A stretch of DNA of 64,000 bases from Agroathelia rolfsii (lineage: Eukaryota; Basidiomycota; Agaricomycetes; Amylocorticiales; Amylocorticiaceae): assembly GCA_018343915.1 (NCBI GenBank), contig JABRWF010000005.1:4189001-4253000 (forward strand), given 5' to 3'. Position numbers and translations under genes: made by a program. Shown piece by piece: positions 1 through 12,500 of the stretch. The first letter of the stretch is position 1, and each line of letters starts with the position of its first letter. The notes under the pieces are model-generated. The model ran no database searches. It was not told where the DNA came from and saw only the letters and a program-made list of their open reading frames with translations.

Positions 1-359
1 TCATCATTGAATTCACAATGAGGTCATTCGTTTTTCGGCTCAACCATTTGTGAGAATGGGTGACTATTTTGATTGTGGGATGGATTTTTCTCTTGAATAT
101 AAAGTGAAAGGTCGACCCACCAAGAAAAAAAACAATATCAGACAAGATTTATTTTAACACATGAAAGCAAAAGGCACATTCGACTCTGATCATGACTAGA
201 CTTGAGTCGCCGGGCCGGAAAATGCCGCATAGCCAAAATAATCAACTGCTTCCGGCAGCATTATTACATTGCTCTAAAAGACCCAGAACAACACTGCACT
301 TACGCTTCAACAGCAACTGTAACTGTAGTACCATCTCATTCCGACGTCTGCTGCTTTAG

Positions 360-3159
360 ATGCGTCATAAAAAATCAGATAAGCCACGAAATGATGCTGG
401 TTCTAGCCGAAACAATGCTATTATTATCATATCCAGTGATGATGAACCTGAGCCTGCTGTTCGAGTTGGCAGGAGTAGTACCAGTGGTCCAGTGATAAAT
501 TTGGTCTCGGATGACGAGGACGATCGAAAATATTCACGGACTGTAATTACCGCTGTGACTCCAAGAAATCGAGGAGGAAACAAACCTGGCTCGTCTAAAG
601 GCGCTTTTCAGCCAAGCCCCTCAAATGTAAGGTTCACATTTGATACCTCAGACCTAATGGATGATTACTGTAAGCTTAAGCATAACATGTTAGCATCATG
701 CAAGTACACAAGTCAAACAGCGGCTGGAAAAAACCAAGAGCTCATCGTCAAAAAAGGTGGCTGCAGAGTATACACGCCTTAATCATGTTCCACTACGGCA
801 GACGAATGCTTTGCAAAATCAGACAACCTCTGTCCATTCGCACGACAGTGAATCTGAGTCGGAGTGGTACCATGCTGGCTACGACAGAAAGGTAGAACTT
901 TTGTGCTGGATAGTTTCTCAAGCATCTAATGTCCCGTTTCCTAGTTCATTACAGAGACCGAGGTTATCGAAATCGTCGATAGTATGAATCATTCAAAAAG
1001 GCATACCCATACACAACGAGCCATGCAGCCACTCTCGTTTCCAAGGCCAGAAAAAACACAAATGCCCATGATAAATTCACTTGACAGCCCATTCCCTCAT
1101 ATGTCCGTCGGTGGCTGGGTTGAGTAATTCTCTGTTTCGACATTACTGAAGCTTTACTCATTGTTTCTTTCACAGTACCAGCGTCATTTCGCCAGCCATC
1201 GTCGCAGAAATTATCGCAGGAAACTTGGAGTGGGTCGAGGGCTGGGCATCAGCAAGCTAAAATTAACCGACTCGTTTCGTACGCCTTCTGGACGTATGTA
1301 CGCGTAATCTGCATCTGGTGTATCTCCAATAATGAGTTGCAACTAGCCGTCACCGAAATTCATCAAAAAGAAGGTGTAATTGCTGCCTGCACGTTCACAT
1401 CTGGGGGTAGCGAAGATGAGGGCAATCCTAGTACGTGAAATAGTTCATCATCATCGTTCCTTAGACCGATGCGTTACGTATCAGCGACGGTTGACGATTA
1501 TAACACTTCCGGATCTCTTGTATTCTGGAAAAATGGAAAACGTGCGTACAATAACAAACCAACTGTCACCTCAAGGAGCTCAGTGACTCCCATAGGTTAT
1601 GTCCCGGAGGCACATACCCGCCTGGTTGTAGGACAGGACAAGATGAAATATTATAATGTCACAGGCATAGCTTTCGTCCCTAGCCAAATACCTGAGTATG
1701 AACGGTATGTCAAACGTGTGTATGTTTCCCTATCTTTCAATTCAATCAGGATATCCAGCATCCATCAACTTGTTTCAATCGGACATGATCAGAAGTTATG
1801 TCTTTGGGATTATTCATGCATTTTGCAAGAAGCAGAGCCTTCAGGAAATGCAAGACAATCTGATCATTATGGTAATACGGATATAAACGACATGGATATG
1901 GATGATGCCCGATTCAAACCCGAGACAAATCCTTTTGTCATATCAGAATGTAGGCACTGGTAGTCTATCGATCAAATATTCACGGTTAACTAGTACAATC
2001 TTCTAGTTAATCTAGACGGATTTGGCATGGAGGTTAGGTACCAACCCGGAGATTTACTAGACCCCTGTTTAGCTGTTTCATGCTTCAGTGGGTATGTTGC
2101 TGATTATAACCATTTTCAGTCCAAACATGCTTACCAAATATATCATGCCCAGTCAAATATACGTTTATTCGGACTACGAGTCTCTCCTCTCTGGACATGC
2201 GGTAATACTTCCTATTTCGGAGATAGAGCCCCGTCCACCCGCTGGAGGATTTGTATGGGGCCGCGAATGCACCGCAAACCGTCTGTTTGCGTCTTCAGAG
2301 AATCAGTCTGGTTATTCTTTTCCTTGCTATCATAGCGTATTTGACATTGAACGCGGCCGGTCTATATATCCTTTGAAGGCACAGAAAGAAAGCTGCGATG
2401 CTATTACTATCAGCTCTGACGGTATGTTTTCATTCCTTTTACTCAAAGCTGGTCGAAGATCTCAGTTGGCTAATTTTTGTACAGGTAAAACACTCGCACT
2501 CGTCACTGAAAACACTAATTCACACATGCTTCGCCTATTCGACGTGGCTCGTTCCAATAAAAACGCAATTGAAACTCTTCCCTTGGAGCCCTTTCTTCAC
2601 AACGACGACCTTGCCTTCAACGAGGTGGTTATGGCCACTTTCAGCCCGGACGGTACATGGCTTGCTATTGGACGAAATGATAATCAGACTCATGTGTACG
2701 ACACTCGGTTTCTTGGACGAAGTAGAGGGCCTATACAGCAATTCGCCCACCAACCAATACGACATCGTGGTGGGAAGACACATGGTTACGGTGTTGTATT
2801 TGCAGAATGGGTACCGTCTATTTCTGGCAAGGATCTAGGATTGGTTACTTCAGGGGGTGATGGTATGAACAATTCTCCGCTTTTTCATGCTCATACATCT
2901 CATCTTATTGTTTCTTGCTTGTCACAGGCTGCGTTAGGCTTTGGGACATGGATCTTCCATGTAACGATCCGTATAATGGACAGATTCTGGCCGAAGTAGA
3001 CAACAGTATTGGGTGTACACACATAGGTGATTGGAGACCTGATCGATTCGAGCAAACCTTGGTAATGTCAGTAACATTCAAGCAAATTGAATGTTTTCTT
3101 TGAATTGATGTTTTCCGCAGAGGCGATTGTGGAGGTGGTATCAACATCTTGAATATTAA
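360..3159 (+). CDS. WD40-repeat protein with acidic, SIM-like N terminus
   Basis: Spliced gene. The N terminus (about residues 1-110) is disordered and basic/acidic, and carries two hydrophobic-then-acidic motifs, IIIISSDDE at residues 21-29 and VINLVSDDEDD at 45-55, which look like SUMO-interacting motifs. The rest reads as WD40-type beta-propeller blades: SGSLVFWKNGK, SIGHDQKLCLWDYS, FSPDGTWLAIGRNDNQTHVYD and a last blade with RLWDMD. Visible introns are near 670-712, 892-956, 1271-1313 and 2863-2927; the final intron ends at 3120, and the last exon ends in LEY at 3157-3159. The Met at 360 opens the N-terminal exon, but an upstream exon cannot be excluded. Propeller proteins of this kind act as protein- or chromatin-binding scaffolds, but I do not recognise the specific family. 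The WD40 assignment is fairly safe; the exon limits in 950-1450 are approximate. Confidence 0.7.
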
Positions 3160-3318
3160 TAATTGAGACGATCGTGGGCCATTCACACGATTGAATACCT
3201 CACATTCGCAATACGATTCACAAAAATAGCTCCCAACAGAGAGAAGTAAAATGTACACATAAAAATGATTAGCAATTGTATGATCTGTTTGTGTGACGTT
3301 CCATCATGAGATCAAATG

Positions 3319-6300
3319 CTAATTGAACCAATTAGCACCCCCACGGTCCTGTTCCCTCTGTTCTTGCTCTCCCATAGCACCACGCCTTAACCTGTCTATG
3401 ATCCTCGTGCGCACATAAAGCAGCACAGTCACGGCCAGGACTAGAGCTACTAGGAGCGCCGTCTCTGTGAATTCATCCTCCTCGTCCACATCTCGTCTTC
3501 GACCGCGCGTGGCATCGTCAAAGTAATCTTCAGGTCCAAAATCGCCCTCCATCTCATTCTCTGCTACTCTGCGGTCACGCGCCCACTGCGATTAAAACTC
3601 AGTATGACCGATGGCATTGAATCGGCAGAAATACAAACCTGGACGTGGTCACCTGCGCCGTCCGCCTGGGCATTCTGCCATTCTCGGTTCCTCTGCCGAT
3701 TTTGGAACTCTTCTCGGGCTTTTCCAAGGTACCATGCACCATCATCCACACGATCGCCACGAGACTCTTGAGTGTATACAGCCGAATCAGTGGTATCATC
3801 TTCGTAATACGAGCCCTCAATTTCTTCCCATTGTGCTGTATTGTAGTAGAAATTAAGCAAAGCTCTAACCTGTCAAGGCGCAAGTTGTCTTACCAGTGTC
3901 ATCTCCAAATAGGCTCAGGCCACCTTCGCCACCTCTGAACGAATGCCAGAGGCTGCGAAGGTGTAGCTTGATGAGAGACAAAGTAACAGGCAGATAAGCT
4001 TCGCTGTTGATTTCCAGGGCCAAATCATAGTGTCGCTTCGCCAAGTGGAAATCCTTGTAACACCAAGTCAGGCTTTCGAGAAGCAGACTACCTGACAGAA
4101 ATCTTTCGTACCCGAGGAACACCAACACCATTCTCGTACATCCACCCCAAGTTCCACATGGCCAGAGCGCTCTGTTGGGTATCAGCAGCAGAACGATAGT
4201 ATTGTGCCGCCTTCTCCCATCGGATATGCTCTGGTTCATCAGGAACACCAAGTCCATGGTAATAGTAGTCTCCAACTTTGACAAGAGCATCAATGTTGCG
4301 TTGAGCTGCAGATCGAGACCATTGTGTCAAAGCAATACGCGCAGTGTCGTTAACGGTCATATGCGGGGATGAATGAGGGAGCGTGAGGAAGCTCTTATCT
4401 GCAAGGGATAAATGTGTCTGTTAATTCAACATAAGCAACGGGTGAGAGAATAGACAAACCTTGGTCCAAAATAAATGCCAAGTTGTTCTGAGCAGACTCG
4501 TATCCTCGCTCGGCAGCAATGGCCCACTTAATCAAAGCCAGGTCTTTCCCGTGCTCTGTCCCACTTGCCCAAGCTTCTTCAGCCTCTTGGACGAAATTGT
4601 CTAACCAAGACCCTCTTTCTGCGACATTCTTCAGGAGTGACACAGCAGTGGCACAAGCGCCTTGCCTGATATGGCTAGGAAGGGCGACATTGTTGGCCTG
4701 AGCGGCCTGCATGATGCCCAAGTAATAGTAGGCCTCGAAAGGAGATCCATTACGCATCGCGACTTCGAACAATCTCGTAGCCTTATCGTACTCTTCCTGT
4801 TCTGTAAAACAGGGCTTTCGTTGGCCTTTTGTAGGTGAGGAGGGGATGTCCACCTACCAAAAAATATCTTTCCCAAGTTCACCTGAGCTTCAGCCAACTC
4901 TGCATTAGCTGCCTCTTGGAAGTGATTAAAGGCTTTTTGTAGGTCGACTTTGCCACGGATTAGGCCGTCTCTCCAGATGATGCCCAAGCCGTTGTGCGCC
5001 TCACGATCACCGAACTCGGTGCCGCGTTCAAACCACATTTTAGCCGCGGCCGCATCCTGTTTAAAGCCCTCGCCGCGAAGATACATGCGACCAATGAGCC
5101 CCGCAGCTGTGGCAGCCCAGCCGGCTCTCTGACGTTCGCTACGCTCTTGAGGAGGCGGGGAAGGACGATAGTCGAGTGGATTCGAGGGATCGTGAGGCCA
5201 TACAACCCTCGCGACGCGCAAGAGATAACGACGAGCCTCGGCAAAGTTTCGTGGGACACGACCAACGCCTTCCGCTCCCGAAGCAATGCCTCCAGCAGAA
5301 GGATACAGAGAGCCCTGGTAATATATCTTTCCGAGCTTGTACGCAAAGTCCATTTCACCCCGGTCGGCATTATACTGTGAAAGGGAGACAATATTGGTAT
5401 TGAGTGCAAGTTGGCGTGTTATGACGGAACTGTCACCTCATAATAATCGAGCACATCCTCCCATGTCTCTCCGACGGAGCGAGCCAGTCCTGCTTGAACA
5501 GCAGGCCTCCTATGGTTCGCGCCTGTTGAAGCAACGCTAGCGCCCGGTCCATACGCCCCACCCTCCAGATCCGACAACTTAGTAATTGTTAAGGGCAATG
5601 TACGACCCCCCGGTGGACCAGCAAGGAAAGTCTCCATAGCTAGTGATGACCTGTTCAATTCCACGCAATATGAGAAAACTCTATTTTACACACCTTGTTC
5701 AGCTGCGCGCTCGTAGAATACCATGGAACGCGAACAAACATCCAAAGTACCTATTCCGGCCCAGTAACGATACGCGAGCGCCATCTGGGCACCACGGTCG
5801 CCGTTCTCGGCAGCAAAGGTATAATAGAGTTGAGCCTTCGCCTGATCCACGGGTGCGACACCTCCATAACCAGTCGAATAGAAGAAACCCAAGAAAGACT
5901 GGGAAAGGGCATCACCAGTTGTCTGTGCATGCTCAATAAAGGCTGAAAATGCGCCAGTCAGGTTCAAGGAGAAGGCTGGAGTTGGAGGGAGCTATTAACA
6001 TGATCAACAACTACCAAGCATCTGATTGTACGTAAGATTGGCAATACCATGTATATCCTGCCTAGCAGGAGTAAGGCATCCATGTTGCCTAAATCAGCCG
6101 CATGTTGCAAGAGGTCAATGATCATTAATGCACGCTCCTCGTCCCTCTTGCTGACTGTTGAATCTCCCGAAGATGCAGAGAGGAGGTAGGAGAATGGTGG
6201 TGCTGAAATCACTCGATTGGCTTGACCTCGAAGCTTGGTAATGATACGTAATGCACTCCCAAGGGGCCCCGGTGTTTGCATGTAATGTGATAATACATCC

Positions 6301-6820
6301 ATGAAAGTACTTGATGGAGATTTTGATGAAGCGGAGAAAAAGGCAGGAGCAGATGAGGCTGGGGCGGCCGTCATAGATGCCAAAGTGGCTATGGCTTGGT
6401 CGTATGCTCGTTGGGCTAGACAAACGAATAAGTTATACTACAATAGACATTAATTAGTGAGTGATCAAGCTACCTTCTTCGGCATGCTCATTAATAGGAG
6501 TTTCATGTATGTATGAGCTTTCCTAGATAGATATCGTGAACAAAATGAAAATAGGCGTCGAAGATGGTACGTTTGCATACAGGCTCTGGAGTATTCGGTA
6601 CAGAGGATGTCCCAACAACTTCGTCTTGAATATATGTCACAGCAGTTGGTTCAGATTCCTAATAATTCATATGAGCATACTATGTCATGTAGACATTTGA
6701 ATGTACAACATCATAGCCAGAAGCATCAGAGCTGCTGGTGGTTGTTGCAAGGGCCCCGGCAGCGGACCAGCCAGCTAGGGCAATTATCGCCAGGCGAGAG
6801 TATGACTTTTTGCAAGGCAT
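3319..6820 (-). CDS. HRD3: Hrd3/SEL1L-like SEL1-repeat protein, ER-associated degradation
   Basis: Multi-exon gene. It begins with a clear signal peptide (MPCKKSYSRLAIIALAGW, then small residues). SEL1/TPR-like helical repeats follow along most of the length, for example AYRYWAGIG, KLGKIYYQGS, GRMYLRGEGF, NLGKIFFG, YYHGLGVPDEP and NLGWMYENGVGVP. The last exon holds one transmembrane segment (TALLVALVLAVTVLLYV) and a short basic tail ending WFN. Signal peptide, lumenal SEL1 repeats and one C-terminal membrane anchor is the architecture of Hrd3/SEL1L. That protein sits in the ER membrane, recruits misfolded glycoproteins and stabilises the ubiquitin ligase Hrd1. The start at 6820 is chosen because it opens the signal peptide. 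Its neighbour at 7373 is divergently transcribed. Generic SEL1-repeat protein is the alternative, but the terminal anchor favours Hrd3. Confidence 0.85.
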
Positions 6821-7372
6821 TTGATTCACAATGACAGACAAGACATAGAGATGTGATGCAGCCAGTAATGAGGTGTAGTGTAGTCCCGGAGTGACTACTA
6901 ACAAGTAGTAGTACTTAGCAATACAAGTGACAACACTTGCACTGCCAATAATCGACGTGGCTTCGGCGTCATCACCCGGATTTTCCGGCCCGAGGTAATT
7001 GATCCGCATAGATCCATCGGGAGGCTTTTGCTACATATATCGATGCGGCGTCGTATTTACTACAGCCACTGAACGCCATTTACTGACTGGCCTCGCACTT
7101 GACCGTGACGCTTTCTGCCTAACCCCTAGTTATACTCAAATAGAGCGTTGAAAACGCGCATATCCCTGACCTCGTCCTGGGGCTGGCTCTTTTAGCTGAT
7201 GAGCAAAACTGATGACCCTCTCAGTGATAGGTATTGGAAACTTGCATTGGGAAACAGCGAAGTCTACTATTAATACCATCATCAGTGTGCGATTTCTCTA
7301 AGGCCTCAGTTTAAAATACCTCTAACCAAAACACAGATAAATTTTCCAGCATCTAGCGGTGCAGAACCGACG
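6821..7372. other. Intergenic, divergent promoter region (HRD3 / F-box gene)
   Basis: About 550 bases between the start codons of two divergent genes. I see no supported ORF, RNA gene or repeat. It presumably holds both promoters and 5' untranslated regions. Confidence 0.5.
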
Positions 7373-8982
7373 ATGCAGAGCCTCTCTAGCCTTCCTTACG
7401 ACTTGATTGAATTGATTGTCTCGTACATAGACGCTCATAACGACCTCATCTGCCTCGCGATGACGAACCGGGCGTTCTATGAGCTCATAGTACCGAGACA
7501 CTCTCAATATAGACTCGTTAGAGGCTCAATCAAAGCCAGGCAGGTCTGGTCTCATCTTGCATCTCGACCGGATTTAGCCCGCAACATCCGGATCTTGCAT
7601 ATTAAGAAGGGTGATATGCAGGGGGTTAAGGATAGACTTCCCGTTAATCTGGTACCGGAGCTAGCTTTCGGATCTCGTCGAGGTCAAGCCACCATGACGC
7701 AGCCAAATGAAAACGATCCGAGTATAGGAGATGTGAGCAAGGAAACAAACTCTTGTCGAGAACTCTGTTGTGCCATGAAGCATATGCACCAGGTTCAAGA
7801 AGCTGCATGGACTACACTAAGTCCAAAGGGAAAGCCCGTGGAGGACCTTGAAAACGAAGAAATGGTTCTTGATGGCATAATATCTCTCCCTTCTCTCATC
7901 AAATTGAGAGTTGTGGGGAATTTCGGAAGTCATCTTCGCCGGCAAGCAAAACTCTCTAAAACATATCCAGTAGGTGTATAATCTCGTTAATGTACTTTCC
8001 TCGCATACCGAAACACCATTAGTTATGGAAAGCATCAAAACTGATAAATCTTCACTTACGTGGTAACTATATGCATAATGCCTCAAACTTTCCTTGTATT
8101 CAAGACATGATATCGCGATCCCCCAACCTTGAAGTTGAGACTGATTCCTTCATCCGAATATAAGACTCTCACCTGTTCTACTACTAGAACCTAACAATTC
8201 CCAATGATTGCCCATGGCTGCCGCACTGTACCTTACTGCGGCTACGCCGGCTGGTTTTGATCATGGATTCCATACCCGAAAGTGACGAACCATGTATCAC
8301 CTTTCTACACCAGCATCCATGGATTGAAGATCTGACATGGATTCCGAGTGCGACGACAAAACTTCCCCATGCATCTCTACCCTCGCTAAAGCGGCTCGCC
8401 GCTAACCGCAGCTTCACATCCTTTGTGCTCGGTGATCGCATTGATCCTCCACGCCCCCTCGAGATTATTGAAGGGATGTCACTGGTCGGCACGGAATCCA
8501 TCAACAACTTACGCTGCCTTGACGGAAACAGGATTATCAAATTGAAAATTGTTTCATATGATGGAATTCAGAACATCCAATCACTAGCGGAGATGTTCCC
8601 TAACCTAACGTGGCTGTATGTACCAGAGAACGGAGCTATGAAGCCCACAGTCAGAGGTGTTGAGCCAACTCATTATGATCTGGTAAGTGTATTACTCTGT
8701 TTCTTCTTCGAGTCCTGCACCACTAAAAATCTGTCGATTGTCAAGAATCAATGGATCCAGACGCTGTCACTCTTTCATCGCCTCGAAGTATTTCATGAAG
8801 TCCTTCTTCTCATTGGCATGCCGGACCATGACATGGACAAAGCCATCCAAAAAATCGCACTGGCGTGCCCTCAATTGAGACAGCTAATGCACTGGAATGG
8901 CGTCCGTCAGCACATCTCTATATCACGGAGCTTCACCAGCCGAGGAGAGCTCAAAATTCATTGGAAAACAGTTCCGATTTGA
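7373..8982 (+). CDS. F-box/leucine-rich-repeat-like protein
   Basis: The N terminus is an F-box: SLPYDLIELIVSYID, then LICLAMTNRAFYELIVPR (residues about 5-42). Such proteins bind Skp1 and bring substrates to SCF ubiquitin ligases. The rest holds irregular leucine-rich segments such as LINLHLRGN, MISRSPNLE, LLRLRRLVL and MFPNLTWLYVP, as in the large F-box families of Agaricomycetes. Exon 1 ends at 7969 (GTAGGT donor, phase 0). Exon 2 starts at 8023 after TTAG and a third exon starts near 8199, reading NLTIPNDCPWLPHC. One further intron lies near 8682-8745. The open frame ends at 8982 (WKTVPI). The substrate cannot be inferred. Without joining these exons the gene would look broken; the splice sites restore one frame. 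Confidence 0.75.
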
Positions 8983-9513
8983 TCTATATACATATACGGT
9001 TGATGCGTATCGTAGTGCTCGAGCCGTAGATAACAAATTGATAAGATACTTGTTTATGTGCTTGAACTGGTACATAACATTGATCGAAAAGGCACATGCG
9101 TTAAAACTAATTTACATGGATTCTACGGTACTGACCAATACAAAATAAATGGATCCTTTGCAAGTATGCATGATGGGGCAAAAGCAACTTGTGTCCGAAG
9201 CGTTTCTCAAAGCCTCGTCTCTGAGTTCCAATTAGACTCGGAGAGATGAACGTAACATACAAACTGCCAGTGATCTAATATCAATCGATTTTGAATGTGT
9301 GGTGATGCGTATTATTTTCCCAATATAGTCATTTATCGAAAAATCCAGTAAGAACTAAACAAATACGAAAAGTTTACAGTAGTAGGAAAGAGAATGTTGG
9401 TAGCTAGTATGATCCATATTTACTGTCCTTGAGTCAACAATGACTCTTCAACTGTCCATGTTGCGAGTAATCCTACCCCTGAAGGTCTCCACGAGACGCA
9501 GAAATAAACAAGT
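8983..9513. other. Intergenic, convergent 3' region
   Basis: About 530 bases between two convergent genes. Only short spurious frames are present (for example at 9058-9249). It is presumably 3' untranslated and terminator sequence of both genes; no repeat or RNA gene is seen. Confidence 0.5.
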
Positions 9514-12500
9514 CTAGTATCCGGTTGGCTTGGCAAAGCTTTTACTTGTGTCGTATGCCCGGATGAGTTTGGCTTGCTCTTGTCTCCCTCCTGTCTCCGT
9601 TTGGCTAAAGGCAAAGCCACGATTGCGACGCATACGCTGAACAGCGCGCACTTTTTTGATGGCTTTCTGGAATCTATAAAGGTAAAGATTGGTGGTAAGT
9701 TTCATGAAAACGAAGACTACTAATGAATAACGTACTGTTCTTGCCGTGGCCTATAATCTGGAATGTTGTATTTCTGCAATTCCTGCGCTGTGTGATATGA
9801 TAAGGGTTTGTATGTTCTCCGGTAACTATATGAATTGCGTTAATACAGGGCTTTGGTTTTGAAATAAAATAAAAAATCTATCTCACTATTTCCATGCATA
9901 ATCTCTTGAAAGGCAAAATATTGGCACGAGCAGCAGAACAAGATAGAAAACAGCATCCGTCCAGAGCCTGGGCACTAGGCCGTAGTATTCCGTGGAAAAG
10001 CCAATGGCAGGCGCAACGACGGCGTACAGTGGCAAAAAGAGCATAGTGAAGATGAATGAACCGGGAATAGCTATGTAGGTTCAGTATATTAGCTTCACAT
10101 CCACAAGAACACTGGAGTTCATGACGCACCAGCAACTGTATACTTGGTCCAGATGCTGCATAATTGGTAAGGACATTGTATCACTCGAATGAGGCATCAA
10201 AACATTACATACTCTGAAATCAAGGCCGCTTTGCCAAGGACCGTTAATAAAACCGTCAGGTAGAGAGAAGTTCCCCAGAACCAAAGTCCAGTGTCTAATC
10301 CAGACGCTTGCTTCAAATCCCCCCAGAAGAGGATAATGGAAAACCCAAATAGGACCTTAACATAAAATTGATTAGGAGTGCAAACAAATCTATCCAAAAT
10401 CCAACACCTACCAAACTGTGATAAAGTGCATTGCCAACCCACATCCAGAACGCCACAGGGGTGAAGAACTCGTTCTTCTGTCCGAGGATGTATAGTTGAG
10501 GGTATCGATCCAACACACGCGCCGACACGAATTGATCGAATATGCCGATGACAAGGGGTGGCAGGAGAGTAAAGACGACGTTGTAGAGCGATAACGTCCA
10601 CGACTCGTAGGCAATTTGGCCAGAGAAATTGTTGAAAAAGGAGAACTGCAGATGGTTGGCGTGCATGAATATCGGTCTTGGAAACAATTATGGACAGGAC
10701 AACGACGCACCCAAAATTGTGTCATATAAAGAACAATGTTCTTATAAAATGAATCTAATGCCAGGTGTTAGACATAAATTCTGAAACGGATAAAAGAAAT
10801 GGCATACAAAGAATCATTTTAGACAGTCGTCGGTAACTCCATGCACCATGAACAAGCAAAAGTTTCTTCAAGTATCTGAACTGAGAAATCGCCACATCCG
10901 CCGATCGCGCAGCTTGAAGACCCTGAAATAAGCACTTAGCATACGCGAGAATGCTCCCGATCCATTGAACCTTACCTCAACACCCGAGATGCCTACTCCA
11001 ACATGCGCGGCCTGGATCATACTAACGTCGTTGGCACCGTCCCCGATAGCTAGCAAGATAGACTTTTGGTTCTTTTTCACTAGCTTGACGACGAGAGCCT
11101 TCTGAAGAGGAGATACACGACCTAACAGTTGTTTTAGTAGGGAAAATATAGGAATGAGGGAAGGATACACACAACAAATTACAGCTTTACACATGATAGC
11201 CAACTCGAGGAACATCTTTGACAGAGATTTGTCCAAAGCATAGGTCAAGCTTTTGCCATCTGCAGGCAAGTTAGTGAATGCCCTCTGCCGCACGAGGAAG
11301 TCACCCACCAATGACAAGAGCCAAATCTTCTTGCTCTCCGGTACTTTTTTGACTCTTGATCGCAGACAGACGTTTCTTCAATGTCTCTTCAGTCGCAGAC
11401 GCAGATTCTTCGTTGATGATGACCTTTCTTTATGATTCAGTATTCAATCAACAGTCACATTCTTCGATAAACTCACAAGATTCATAGACTCCGAAATGAG
11501 ACGACACGACATCCCAATATTGATAGCCGTCTCCTGCCGATCACCAGTTAAAACCCATACTTTAATGCCAGCCTGCTGGAGCGTGTGGATTGTATCTGGA
11601 ACGCCGTCTTGTAGTTTGTCTTCGATGGCGGTGGCTCCCAGCAAGAACAGGTCCTTTTCGATCATCTCAGCCGCATTATCTAGAGCCTCACCACGCCCGT
11701 TGATCGTAGCCGCCGCTTGGTCATAGACGACAGACCATTGTTGATATTCTTCTTCAGATAGATCCCGGTAGGCGATACAGAGTGTTCTCAGCCCTTCCGT
11801 GGCGTAGTCCTGGAATGATAAAAAAATCAACCATCGCCAAGTACAACTTTCCATAATAGACACTTACCTCAAGATGAGCAAGCGTTTTCTCTGTGTATGG
11901 TTGATTCGCACGAAGCCTCTCCAAGATGACGGTGTCCGCTCCCTTGCAGTAAATCTTGATCTTGCCGGATGGTGTGCGTACAACAGTGGACATGCGCTTA
12001 CGAGTCGAATTGAACTCGCACACGTTCAAGACTTCGAACTCTTCCGACTTGCCACGAATATTGACAAAGACTGATCGAGGTTTACGCGTCTGAGAACAAA
12101 AAAAAAAAAAAATTAAAAAAATAAGCATGCATGACGAACGCAAAGTTCAACAAAACATACATACGTGGAATTGATAGCCCAATAACTCGGCGCCTGCGAC
12201 CAATGCGGCCTCATCCGGACTACTAGCCTGATACACAGTCTTGCCATCCCTGATCTCCGGAATGACAGTATGACAAACGGCGAGAAGAGTCAAAAACTCG
12301 TTGATGACGTCCTTTTCTTGATTCACGGCGCCCTCGCTGCTGCCGACATCCACAAACGGATTCGAGTCCTGTGCAAGCAGGGCTTGCATCTCCGAGAAAC
12401 TGCGCCACGAGTCCTGCCCCTGATCGCGCTTGCTCTCGTCAACCGTATCGGCATAGGCCGCTCCCGCAATGGAACAGCACCGGAACTCCATCTCGTTGCA

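Noticed and set aside
7970..8260. Apparent stop and frame change in the F-box gene
   Set aside because: Two introns with good borders (7970-8022 and one ending near 8198) join leucine-rich segments into one frame.
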